DNA from: CAYZJD01 sp964478455
GTDB taxonomy: Bacteria > Acidobacteriota > Terriglobia > Bryobacterales > Bryobacteraceae
NCBI GenBank assembly: GCA_964478455.1
Contig: CAYZJD010000071.1
Location: forward strand, 1 to 15,550
DNA length: 15,550 nt
Reading direction: 5' to 3'
In this document: piece after piece, positions 1-6,387 of the stretch
Position numbering within the stretch: the stretch's first letter is position 1
How the letters are laid out: each line of letters starts with the position of its first letter
Notes under the pieces: model-generated
Seen by the model: only the letters and a program-made list of their open reading frames with translations
Told to the model about the DNA's origin: nothing
Databases searched by the model: none
Made by a program: the position numbers and the translations under genes

Positions 1-774
1 GGCGGCAACGGGTGGGTGGACGAACTTCTTGCCGCCCGCCACCCGAGCGTGGCAGCCCGCGCAGAGCGCGTTCACCGGCTTCCGCAAGGCGTGCGGCCGC
101 TCGGCTACGTGAGGATCGTGGCAATCCACGCACGAGTTGGGCTCGGTGACCAGCAGCGAGTGCTTGAAGGCTGCGTTCTCGACCCGGCTCTTCAGCTCGC
201 TGTGGCAGCCGAAGCAGAGGTCGCGGGACGTGGCCGCCGTCAGCCGCACCTTCCCGTCCTGCGCCGTCTCGTGGCAGCTTTCGCACTTCCGCGCCCCGAA
301 CGGACCATGCGCCACCGGCGGCATCAGCTTCGGCGCATCGGAGGAGTGCGGATCGTGGCAGCCCGTGCACGTCGATGTTTCCCAGGGCTGCTTGCGGTGC
401 GCCTCCGCCAGCTTGGCGTCGCCCGCCTCGTGGCAGGTCAGGCACAGGTCCGGTTGCTTGGAGTTCAGGTAGTGAGGCGTCTTCTCGACCTTCTCGCCAA
501 CCTGGCGATGGTCGGCGTGGCACGACGAGCAGCCCATGTCCACGGCGTCGTGCCTGTACTTCTTCTCGAGCGCGGCTTGGATCGGCGTGTGGCACTTCAA
601 GCACGCCTCCGCGGGAGCCTCGGCGGATGGCGGCGCCGGCTGCTCCTGCCCCCACAGGACCGCCTGGAATGCCAGCCAGCACAGGCAGAGGAAACCGAGG
701 CGCCGAAGCCCACTCTGTTCCCGGCCGCGTGCGATATCTCTCAAGCATCGTGACAATCGGACAACCTTCCTCAC
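1..774 (-). CDS. Secreted multiheme c-type cytochrome, doubled-CXXCH type (3' end beyond window)
   Basis: Predicted exported electron-carrier protein with covalently bound c-type hemes. The 258 visible residues hold eight CXXCH sites (CLKCH, CSSCH, CLTCH, CTGCH, CESCH, CFGCH, CVDCH, CAGCH). Several are followed by DPH, the usual arrangement of doubled-CXXCH modules, in which the extra His can act as an axial ligand. Residues 24-42 (LRRLGFLCLCWLAFQAVLW) form a basic-then-hydrophobic signal segment, followed by a Pro/Ala linker before the first heme site at residues 58-62. I chose the GTG at 774-772 because it overlaps the stop of the upstream cytochrome as GTGA. An AGGA lies about 14 bases upstream, which is a long spacing, so coupling may matter more than a Shine-Dalgarno. 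The n-region is long (about 23 residues), so a later TTG start is possible. The gene is last of the visible operon and continues past position 1, so the total heme number is unknown. The family is certain; the partner and exact role are not. Confidence 0.9.
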   Translation of the reverse strand, partial: MRKVVRLSRCLRDIARGREQSGLRRLGFLCLCWLAFQAVLWGQEQPAPPSAEAPAEACLKCHTPIQAALEKKYRHDAVDMGCSSCHADHRQVGEKVEKTPHYLNSKQPDLCLTCHEAGDAKLAEAHRKQPWETSTCTGCHDPHSSDAPKLMPPVAHGPFGARKCESCHETAQDGKVRLTAATSRDLCFGCHSELKSRVENAAFKHSLLVTEPNSCVDCHDPHVAERPHALRKPVNALCAGCHARVAGGKKFVHPPVAA

Positions 775-2048
775 TGGTTCTTGCTGAATCCTTTCGAATA
801 GTGATCGTGGCAGTCCACGCAATTCCTGTTGTCGTTGTGCGAGTGGTCCGGCGACGTGTAGTAAAAGTCGTTGGAGTTGGTGACACTATTATTTCGGTGA
901 TGCTGCGCGCGCGTATGGCAGGTGTTGCAGATGCCCTGGTATGGGGCGGCAGTTGAAACCCAGTCGTTATACGTGACCCCGCCGACGCTGACAGGGGTGC
1001 GCCTCCCCGCGACAATGGGACGTTTGCAGGAAAGATATTGGTTATACGTCGGCGACGCAGTATTTGTATCGAAAACCGCGGTCCCGCCGGTAGCCGTGCA
1101 GTCCGACGCGGCGTAGAACATCACCTCGCTAATCCATGGGCCGGACCCCGGAGTGTTGGTAAGCCGCAGGCGCCAGTATCGGTGGGCTCCCAAGCCTTGC
1201 GCCCACCGTGCTCTGTTGACACCGGCCAGCGCAGGAGCGAAGCCGCTGAAAGCCGCGGACCAGGTTGTGCCGTTGTCGGAATACTCGATGGCGTAGATGC
1301 CGCTGTAGCCCGCGGCTTGAACGTAAAGCTCGACTTCGAGGATCTCCTTGTTTCCGTAAGGGTAGCTGGTCGCGCCGGCGACAGGAACGAAATCCGCCCT
1401 TACCCATGAGCCGGCGGTCGCGGTATTCGTCTGCCACGCCTGGTCCGACTGGTTCAGGTTCGTTGCGTTCGCTAAGCTGAAGTTGCCCAGGCCGCTCTGC
1501 GACAGCACGGGCGTGCCCTTTGTATCGTTGGCGACCCGAAGGAATGCCGCTGGCTTGTAAGAGCTCTTTGCTCCTGCCACATCGTCTTGCAGGTTCCCCA
1601 GAAGCTTTAAGTTACGGCAGATTGTGTTGTTGCCCGGATCGCCGTCCTGGCACACATTTTCGGCGGGCGGATCTTCCGGCAGGTGTCCCAGCCGGCCGCG
1701 GCGGTTAACAAGGTCGCGGTGAGGGTTATGACAGTCGAGACATTCCTCTTTGTGCTGATAGGTGCTGTTGCCGCTTCCGTTCAGGTGGGTAACAACCTTG
1801 ATGGCATTCGGGTCGGTTCCGATCGTGGGATCGTGGCAGCTCATGCACAAATCCGTCGCCACCTGTTTAAGCAGTGTTGATGTGCCACCGTGCAACTGGT
1901 GGCAGGAAGCGGAGCAATCCAGCTTGTTGACGTTTCGAACGCTGGTGATGTTCTCGTTGACCTGGGCCTTCACTGCGGCCGGTAGAATCACCAGCGGTCC
2001 TGCTGCCAGCAACGAAAGCGAGATCAGAATGTTCGAGTTGCGGTTCAT
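771..2048 (-). CDS. Secreted pentaheme-type cytochrome with central F5/8 type C-like domain
   Basis: A 425-residue exported protein. Residues 1-29 form a signal peptide ending at VKA-QV. Heme sites fall in two clusters. At the N-terminus are an atypical C-X3-CH (CSASCH, 45-50), CMSCH (68-72) and CLDCH (103-107, followed by NPH). At the C-terminus are CNTCH (374-378) and CVDCH (410-414, followed by DH). The roughly 260 residues between them have no CXXCH. Residues about 190-316 read like a discoidin/F5/8 type C fold: repeated aromatic beta-strands (ELYVQAAGYSGIYAIEYSDN), then an RYWRLRLTN strand and a final WISEVMFY strand. Such domains usually bind carbohydrate or surfaces, so this cytochrome may be anchored or docked outside the cell; that is an inference. 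The ATG follows directly on the TAA stop of the NHL gene, with GGGAGG six bases upstream inside that gene's last codons. The domain call is by eye; an Ig-like or other beta-sandwich is possible. Confidence 0.85.
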   Translation of the reverse strand: MNRNSNILISLSLLAAGPLVILPAAVKAQVNENITSVRNVNKLDCSASCHQLHGGTSTLLKQVATDLCMSCHDPTIGTDPNAIKVVTHLNGSGNSTYQHKEECLDCHNPHRDLVNRRGRLGHLPEDPPAENVCQDGDPGNNTICRNLKLLGNLQDDVAGAKSSYKPAAFLRVANDTKGTPVLSQSGLGNFSLANATNLNQSDQAWQTNTATAGSWVRADFVPVAGATSYPYGNKEILEVELYVQAAGYSGIYAIEYSDNGTTWSAAFSGFAPALAGVNRARWAQGLGAHRYWRLRLTNTPGSGPWISEVMFYAASDCTATGGTAVFDTNTASPTYNQYLSCKRPIVAGRRTPVSVGGVTYNDWVSTAAPYQGICNTCHTRAQHHRNNSVTNSNDFYYTSPDHSHNDNRNCVDCHDHYSKGFSKNQ

Positions 2049-3056
2049 TTAGATCCTCCCTTCGCCGCGAAAGACTAAGACTGTAGCTGTCTTGTGGTTG
2101 ACCGCAAATATGTCGCCGGTGGCGCCGTCGATGACAAGATCGGTGGCGCTGGCAAATCCGTCGAGTCGCTTGACGACCCCGACGTTGTCGGCGTCCAGGA
2201 TGTTGTTCTCATCGAAGGCGATCATCTTGCCTAATACGGGATCGACCATAAAGAGGTGGCCGGCGCCGTCCGCTGCCAGCCCCTGTGGACGGGCGAACTG
2301 GAGCGTCGATACTGTTCCCGTTCCGTCCACATACCCGTTGCCATTGATCTGCCGCCGGTAGGTCCCGTCGTAAGTGAAGACGAGGATCCTTGCCGCCAGT
2401 CCCGCGCCGGGATTCCCGTGGTCGGTCACCAGGATTTCCTTTTGCACCGTGTCCACCCCGATCCCCGCCACGAAGGAAACGGTCTGGTTGGTGACGGCGG
2501 GAGGGAAGGTTCTGATGAAGATGCCGGTCGTATCGAAAACCTTGATAAGCTGGTCGCCGCCGTCCAACACGAACACCAATCCGAACTCGGGATCGATGGC
2601 GATGTCGGTAGGCCGCCTGAAGAACCCGGGTCCCGTGTTGCTCAAGGAAGGACCGAGCGTGTAGCGCAGTCTTACTTTGCGCCTGGCGTCATCCACCGCG
2701 TAGACCTCTACGCTTTGTGTCCGCTCATTACCCACAAACATCAGCGAGCCCAGGCGCGCAACCCCCATGGGTTTGCCTTTGATCGGTATTGCCCACAGGG
2801 TTTGGAGAGTCTGCTTGTCAGCAACAAAGATGGCCTCGGCGGCATAATCGGAAACCAATAGCTGTCCGGGGGCCCCCTCGGCGATTCGGGTCGGTGATAC
2901 GAGTCGCTGGGCCGTCGCGAAAGAAGCGCAAGCAACCAGATAGAGCAGCACTGTGGCCAACGACGTCCGCGAAGGACACATCTTCCGTGCTGCTGGTTCC
3001 ATCTTGCCGGCGAGCCGAACCGGCGACACCAGCGCCGCGCAACAATATGAGCTCAT
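2049..3056 (-). CDS. Secreted NHL-repeat beta-propeller protein
   Basis: A 335-residue protein with a hydrophobic export segment at about residues 30-50 (TSLATVLLYLVACASFATAQ), then NHL/SMP-30-like propeller blades. Recurrent blade motifs are RPTDIAIDPEFGLVFVLDGG (about 148-167), FVAGIGVDTVQKEILVTDHG (about 195-214), RPQGLAADGAGHLFMVDP (about 256-273) and ATDLVIDGATGDIFAVNH (about 304-321). NHL propellers usually act as binding scaffolds, and they often sit beside multiheme cytochromes in metal-reducing and related bacteria. A structural or docking role for the neighbouring hemes is inferred. The open frame extends to 3299, but that extension is out-of-frame overlap with the redoxin gene. I chose the ATG at 3056-3054 because it overlaps the redoxin stop as ATGA and has GGAGG six bases upstream. 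A later ATG, at residue 19 or 26, would give a shorter, more typical signal peptide. No heme motif is present. Confidence 0.88.
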   Translation of the reverse strand: MSSYCCAALVSPVRLAGKMEPAARKMCPSRTSLATVLLYLVACASFATAQRLVSPTRIAEGAPGQLLVSDYAAEAIFVADKQTLQTLWAIPIKGKPMGVARLGSLMFVGNERTQSVEVYAVDDARRKVRLRYTLGPSLSNTGPGFFRRPTDIAIDPEFGLVFVLDGGDQLIKVFDTTGIFIRTFPPAVTNQTVSFVAGIGVDTVQKEILVTDHGNPGAGLAARILVFTYDGTYRRQINGNGYVDGTGTVSTLQFARPQGLAADGAGHLFMVDPVLGKMIAFDENNILDADNVGVVKRLDGFASATDLVIDGATGDIFAVNHKTATVLVFRGEGRI

Positions 3057-3815
3057 CGACGTCCTCCACTTTCCAGTTGTCTGCGAATCTCGTCGGCCAG
3101 GGCGTGGTTCGGGTCGTTCCCGTTGGTGCGGGCAGCCCATTCGGCGGCCCCGGCCGCGTCGTCTCTCCTCCATGACACCCAGGCCATCCCCGCCGCGACG
3201 TCCGCCGCACGCGCATCGAGCGCCATCGCCGTTTCGAAGGCGGCCTGTGCCTCCCCCGGCCGGTTGCCGGCGACCCGGCAATAGCCGAGGCTGACCCACG
3301 CCGGGCGAAACTCCGGGTGGCCCATGGTCAGTGATTCCAGGATCCGCTCGGCTTGGGCCTGCATCCCGGCTTTCAAAAGCTGCTGGGCCATACCGAAGCG
3401 GCGGACAACGTCCGGCGGACCGGCCGGCGCAGCCGCCAGGGCTTTCTCCCGGCCGTAGACCGCGTCCAGGTGCGCCTGGACCTCACCGACGCCCTGCAAG
3501 CCAAAGCCGGCAATCTTGTATTTCAGCAGCCGGTCGGGTCCAACCAGCATGAGGGTAGGGAGCGCCACGATCTGGTAGGCGCCGAAGATGACCCTGTCCG
3601 GGTCCAGTAACACCGGCGGACGGTTCCGGCAGCCCTTCAGCGCCTCCTCGATCTCCGCCTTCTGGTGCGCGCCCGAAACGATCGTCGCCAGTGCGGACCG
3701 CTCATAGACGCCCTGCAGGTCTGCAATCTCGCAGAGAACCCGGCAGGAGCGCGGGTTGTCCGGCTGCCAGAACAACAGCAATGTGACCCGGCCGGGAAAG
3801 TCGGCCAGCGTGCGG
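3053..3815 (-). CDS. Redoxin (TlpA/AhpC-like) domain plus TPR protein (5' end lost in gap)
   Basis: The 253 visible residues begin inside a thioredoxin-fold domain. RTLADFPGRVTLLLFW is the usual strand leading to the active site, DPDRVIFGAY and the cis-proline loop ALPT (Pro86 of the visible part) follow, then VGPDRLLKYKIAG. At the active-site position the sequence is QPDNPRSCRVLC, so the canonical WCXXC is absent; only the second Cys aligns, with another Cys four residues later. About residues 136-235 form two or three TPR-like helical repeats. Its place inside a cytochrome operon suggests a periplasmic role in cytochrome handling, such as redox control of heme-site cysteines or protein docking (inference). 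The start codon, any signal peptide and possibly a fusion to the upstream cytochrome are hidden by the N run at 3816-3915; any start read from beyond the gap is in the wrong frame for the cytochrome and is an artefact. The stop overlaps the NHL start. Confidence 0.82.
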
Positions 3816-3915
3816 NNNNNNNNNNNNNNNNNNNNNNNNNNNNNNNNNNNNNNNNNNNNNNNNNNNNNNNNNNNNNNNNNNNNNNNNNNNNNNNNNNNNN
3901 NNNNNNNNNNNNNNN
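3816..3915. other. Assembly gap (100 N)
   Basis: Exactly 100 N, a conventional placeholder for a gap of unknown size. It separates the 12-heme cytochrome, which ends in RSCHETHASS at the gap edge, from the redoxin domain that resumes at RTLADF. The two reading frames differ across the gap as drawn. The cytochrome's C-terminus and the redoxin's N-terminus therefore both lie in the missing sequence, and the gap is probably longer than 100 bases. Confidence 0.98.
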
Positions 3916-4926
3916 GCTGCTGGCGTGGGTTTCGTGACAAGACCGGCAGGTGCGGCCCTTGGGTGTCTTGTTCACATGAACGTAGTGGAGGTTGCGGTCG
4001 CCCTTCCGAAAATCGGTGATGGCGGTGGTCCGCTCGTCACGAGCCATCGCCGGGTCGTGGCAGCCGAAACAAAGCGCGAAATTCTGCTCGCGGAAAGGCG
4101 CGTAGAACTCTTTTGGATATTCGGCGCTCAAAAGACGAAAATGAGCCGAACCGTGGGGCTGGTGGCAGCCGGAACAGTCCTTCTCGCGGATCGGGCCGTG
4201 GTGGTCCGGGTTCTCGGCCAGCAGCTTCTTCATGTCCCCGAGCGCCGCCCCATCGCCATCCATGTGCCTGTCGTGGCATTGCAGACAGGTCGCAACGCCG
4301 TCCGCGGCCAGCAGACGGGGTCGCTCGGCCGCGTGAGGATCGTGGCAATTCAAACACGCCTTGGACTCCTTGACCGCCGCGTGCTTCACCTGGGCCTTGT
4401 CCGCCATCTGGCCGATTCCGGCGTGGCAGGAATCGCACAGGGCGGGCAACGCCGCCTTCAACTGATAGCGCTCGCCAGAAGCATGCGGGTCGTGGCAGCC
4501 GGTACAGCCGCCTTCCAGGGCCTTGTGGCGAAAACTTGCGCTTGCCAGCCGCGCCGCGATTTCTTCATGACAGGCGGTGCAGGCTGCCTGTCCCGTTTGC
4601 CGGAGCAGGTGAGGCTCATCCGAAGCGTGGGGATCATGGCAGGCCACGCACGCGCCCACCGCCACCGGGCCGTGCACGAACTTGCCCGTGAATTTCTGCT
4701 CTTCGTGGCACGTCAGGCAGAGCTTCTCGGGGGCATCCGTGAACGAGCTCGCGCCCCCGGCTGCCGGTATCGTATGACAGGCCTCGCAGGAATCCTTGGC
4801 TGCCGCGTGTACCGTCTTCCGCTGGACGGTCTTGGCGTGGCAGCCGAAGCACTCCTTGCCGTCAAGGGCCGGATGGGGAGGGGCGCCGAATGCCGAGGAG
4901 CTCAGACACACCAGGGTGGCTGGCAC
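3916..4926 (-). CDS. Secreted multiheme cytochrome, at least 12 CXXCH sites (3' end in gap)
   Basis: The visible 337 residues hold twelve CXXCH sites: CFGCH, CEACH, CLTCH, CVACH, CTACH, CTGCH, CDSCH, CLNCH, CLQCH, CSGCH, CFGCH and CRSCH. They are arranged as repeating modules of a CXXCH followed by DPHAS, a short Leu-rich linker and a second CXXCH, as in doubled-CXXCH cytochromes. It is the first gene of the operon and, with the two downstream cytochromes, probably forms an extracytoplasmic electron-transfer chain. The start is unclear. The frame is open up to a TAA near 5037 but has no ATG; GTG at 4926 is the only GTG or TTG that fits, gives a short uncharged leader (PATLVCLSSSAFGA) and lacks a good ribosome site. 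A GGAGG further upstream (near 4976) sits eight bases before an in-frame ATT and 14 before a CTG, which would add a hydrophobic stretch and an IERAR segment. The end is missing in the 100-N gap; the last residues are CHETHASS. Confidence 0.9.
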
Positions 4927-5118
4927 CGAAATCCGCGCTCGCTCGATGAAAACGGTCAGAAGAATGGCGGCAACCTCCGAAATCTGGTGACCTCTATGGA
5001 TTTTATGAGTTTTGGCTCTGAAAGTAAAGAGAGATTAGGCCCGTTTTTCCAGGATTGTACGCATAGTACGACAAGCTTATCCGAATTCTATTGAATCGCC
5101 CTAGGTGGTTCCGCTAGA
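4927..5118. promoter_or_regulatory. Divergent promoter region between cytochrome operon and HTH regulator
   Basis: This 192-bp stretch between divergently transcribed genes is clearly more AT-rich than the surrounding coding DNA from about 4990 to 5095, as expected for promoters. On the minus strand a TACAAT (plus 5053-5058) matches the -10 consensus at five of six positions but lacks a convincing -35. An imperfect inverted element lies at about 5055-5074 (TTGTACG, a short spacer, GTACGACAA), partly overlapping that -10 and so placed where a repressor could act. No single site is strong enough to call a promoter outright. The regulator's ATG at 5119 has AGGTGG about ten bases upstream. Confidence 0.4.
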
Positions 5119-6009
5119 ATGATTTACGTGGCTGGCCGAAGCAGCGCGGCGCGCACGACGCCACCGGCCCTCCCGGCGACAGTTGTTCTGACCACTGGCC
5201 AGGCGGCCAAGCTGTGCGGAGTGAAGCCCGACACGGTCCTGAAATGGATAAAGAGCGGGAAGCTTGCTGCCGACCGCACGGTCGGAGGCCATTTCCGAAT
5301 CGATTCGAAATCGATCTGCGAGTTCCTCCACCGTCCTTTCAGTGAATTCTCAGGCCACACCGCCGCGGCGCCTCCTGCCAGGCAGCACCTCTACTGCTGG
5401 GAGTACATGAGCGATCAGGGCACAATCCGAGACGAATGCACAAATTGCATTGTCTACCGAACCCACGCCTCAAGGTGTTTCTTGTTGGCCGAAGCAGGGG
5501 TCCAGATCGGGCATTCCAGGGTATTCTGCCCGCAAGACTGCCAGGATTGTTCCTACTATCGGCGGGTCAAAGGCCTGCCCACTCGATTGCTCGTCGTCAC
5601 CGCGGATCGGGGCCTCGCTGCTCATCTCGCCGGAGAGGACGAACAGAGCGTGGTGCTCCGCATTGCCCGCAACAGCTACGAGGTCTCCGCCGCTATGTCC
5701 GATTTTCACCCGGCCTTCGTCGTGTTGGACTGGGACTCCCTTCGCTCGGAGCAAGGGCTGCTGGAGTCCCTCTGTGACGATCCCAGGAGCCCAGGCCGCA
5801 AGGTGATTCTGGCGACGCGTACCCTCGCCTCCCTGCGGAGGCGAGAATTGCCACGAACCGTCGTCAGGGTCATTAGAAGCCCGTTCGACCTCAGGCAGGT
5901 TGTCTCCGTGATCGAGAGTTACCCGGTCGACAGGTTGTTGCCGGATGAAGTGCAGTGCCAGCCCGCTGGGCTGGCAGCCCAACCGCCCTCGCAACTCGTG
6001 CTATCCTGA
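5119..6009 (+). CDS. HTH regulator with seven-cysteine cluster and pseudo-receiver domain
   Basis: A 296-residue soluble protein with three parts. Residues about 22-70 are a MerR/excisionase-type helix-turn-helix (TTGQAAKLCGVKPDTVLKWI, then SGKLAADRTVGGHFRI). Residues 93-144 hold seven Cys: C93 in CWEY, C107, C110, C120, then CPQDCQDC (C137, C141, C144), followed by SYYRRV. The CWE start and the C-x2-C-x-YY-x-x-V end resemble the two-CW type cysteine domain and could bind zinc or an Fe-S cluster. Residues about 156-270 look like a response-regulator receiver: Asp204 in FVVLDWDS is a possible phosphoacceptor, but the usual acidic pair is reduced (VVTADRG) and the conserved Lys is replaced in IRSPFDL, so classical phosphorelay is doubtful. 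It is divergent from the cytochrome operon, which suggests it controls that operon in response to redox or metal (inference). An ATG start with AGGTGG about ten bases upstream is reasonable; a GTG three codons on is an alternative. Confidence 0.8.
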   Translation: MIYVAGRSSAARTTPPALPATVVLTTGQAAKLCGVKPDTVLKWIKSGKLAADRTVGGHFRIDSKSICEFLHRPFSEFSGHTAAAPPARQHLYCWEYMSDQGTIRDECTNCIVYRTHASRCFLLAEAGVQIGHSRVFCPQDCQDCSYYRRVKGLPTRLLVVTADRGLAAHLAGEDEQSVVLRIARNSYEVSAAMSDFHPAFVVLDWDSLRSEQGLLESLCDDPRSPGRKVILATRTLASLRRRELPRTVVRVIRSPFDLRQVVSVIESYPVDRLLPDEVQCQPAGLAAQPPSQLVLS

Positions 6010-6077
6010 AACTTCACCTTGATAGAGGCGCGGCGGCCATCAGTAGCCGGGCGGGCGGTTCCGAGGCGCTTCGGACC

Positions 6078-6096
6078 CCCTGGCGAAAAGCCAGGG
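6078..6096 (+). terminator. Hairpin downstream of HTH regulator, terminator-like without T-tract
   Basis: CCCTGGC and GCCAGGG form a perfect 7-bp stem around a GAAAA loop, about 70 bases after the regulator stop codon. A stable GC-rich stem with a tight loop at a gene end is compatible with a transcript end or an mRNA-protecting hairpin. No run of T follows, so intrinsic termination is not well supported. Confidence 0.35.
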
Positions 6097-6116
6097 CCGC
6101 GGTACGCGATCCGCGC

Positions 6117-6275
6117 GGCTCCCGCCACCTGATCAACGCCGAGCCGACGGAGAACAAACTCACGCTCGGCTCCAAGGGCGCGCTCCGCAACGAGATCGAG
6201 GCCGGCCGGCGCATGGCCCACTCCGCCTACCCCGAACTTGGCGAATCGTCGATCGAAAAGCTTCTTGACGCGCTA
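6117..6275 (+). pseudogene. Fragment of an M20-family peptidase (dimerisation-domain region)
   Basis: One frame here reads GSRHLINAEPTENKLTLGSK, then GALRNEIEAGRRMAHSAYPE and LGESSIEKLLDAL. This follows the pattern at the junction into the dimerisation domain of M20 metallopeptidases (ArgE/DapE/carboxypeptidase G2 type): a GEPT-like EPT turn, a KG-(A/S)-L strand, then G-R-x-A-H-S-x-x-P-E-L-G and a helix. Only about 50 codons of an expected 350-450 are present. There is no family sequence upstream in any frame I could read and no catalytic metal site. It has no plausible start and runs into repeats at 6272. I read it as a remnant of a deleted gene. The assignment rests on motif recall, not on a search. 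Confidence 0.55.
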
Positions 6276-6299
6276 GCCCAGGCTAGCTGGGGGCTAGCT

Positions 6300-6375
6300 G
6301 TGAGCCGTCGGCGGTCAGGGCTCAGCGGTCAGCCGCGGCGCGCGTCGAAAAGCTGAGTGCTGACTGCTGATCGCC
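6300..6375. repeat. Inverted array of 7-bp repeats forming a long imperfect hairpin
   Basis: Five consecutive heptads at 6300-6334 vary around GTCAGCG (GTGAGCC, GTCGGCG, GTCAGGG, CTCAGCG, GTCAGCC). After a GC-rich spacer, three heptads at 6351-6371 carry the complementary pattern (AGCTGAG, TGCTGAC, TGCTGAT). The arms 6310-6333 and 6352-6375 can pair at 18 of 24 positions around an 18-base loop. The array lies between convergent genes and ends 12 bases past the stop of the SmpA-like gene, where it could act as a 3' hairpin for that transcript. Similar heptad strings occur between genes in some acidobacterial and deltaproteobacterial genomes, as far as I recall. Confidence 0.65.
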
Positions 6376-6387
6376 AGAAGCTCGCCT

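Larger units (their letters stand above)
6010..6387. other. Decayed intergenic region with gene fragment and inverted repeats
   Basis: No intact gene was found in these 378 bases between convergent genes. In order they hold a perfect short hairpin (6078-6096), a fragment of an M20 peptidase gene (about 6117-6275), three GCTAGC hexamers at 6272, 6282 and 6293, and an inverted array of 7-bp repeats (6300-6375). The pieces look like remnants of a lost gene plus repeat DNA rather than a regulatory leader. Confidence 0.6.

Noticed and set aside
16..753. 245-codon plus-strand open frame at the left edge
   Set aside because: It lies opposite the clear multiheme cytochrome, with arginine- and valine-rich composition typical of an antisense shadow.
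3057..3299. N-terminal extension of the NHL protein to 3299
   Set aside because: It overlaps the TPR region of the redoxin gene in another frame, and the ATGA junction with GGAGG at 3056 explains the real start.
3637..3815. Continuation of the cytochrome frame beyond the N run
   Set aside because: Reading through N of unknown length is meaningless; the sequence after the gap is the redoxin in a different frame.
3925..5094. 389-codon plus-strand open frame opposite the 12-heme cytochrome
   Set aside because: It is the mirror of CXXCH-rich codons in high-GC DNA; the minus-strand frame has twelve heme sites and this one has no recognisable domain.
6300..6375. CRISPR array
   Set aside because: The units are 7 bp with no spacers, inverted in two halves and without cas genes.
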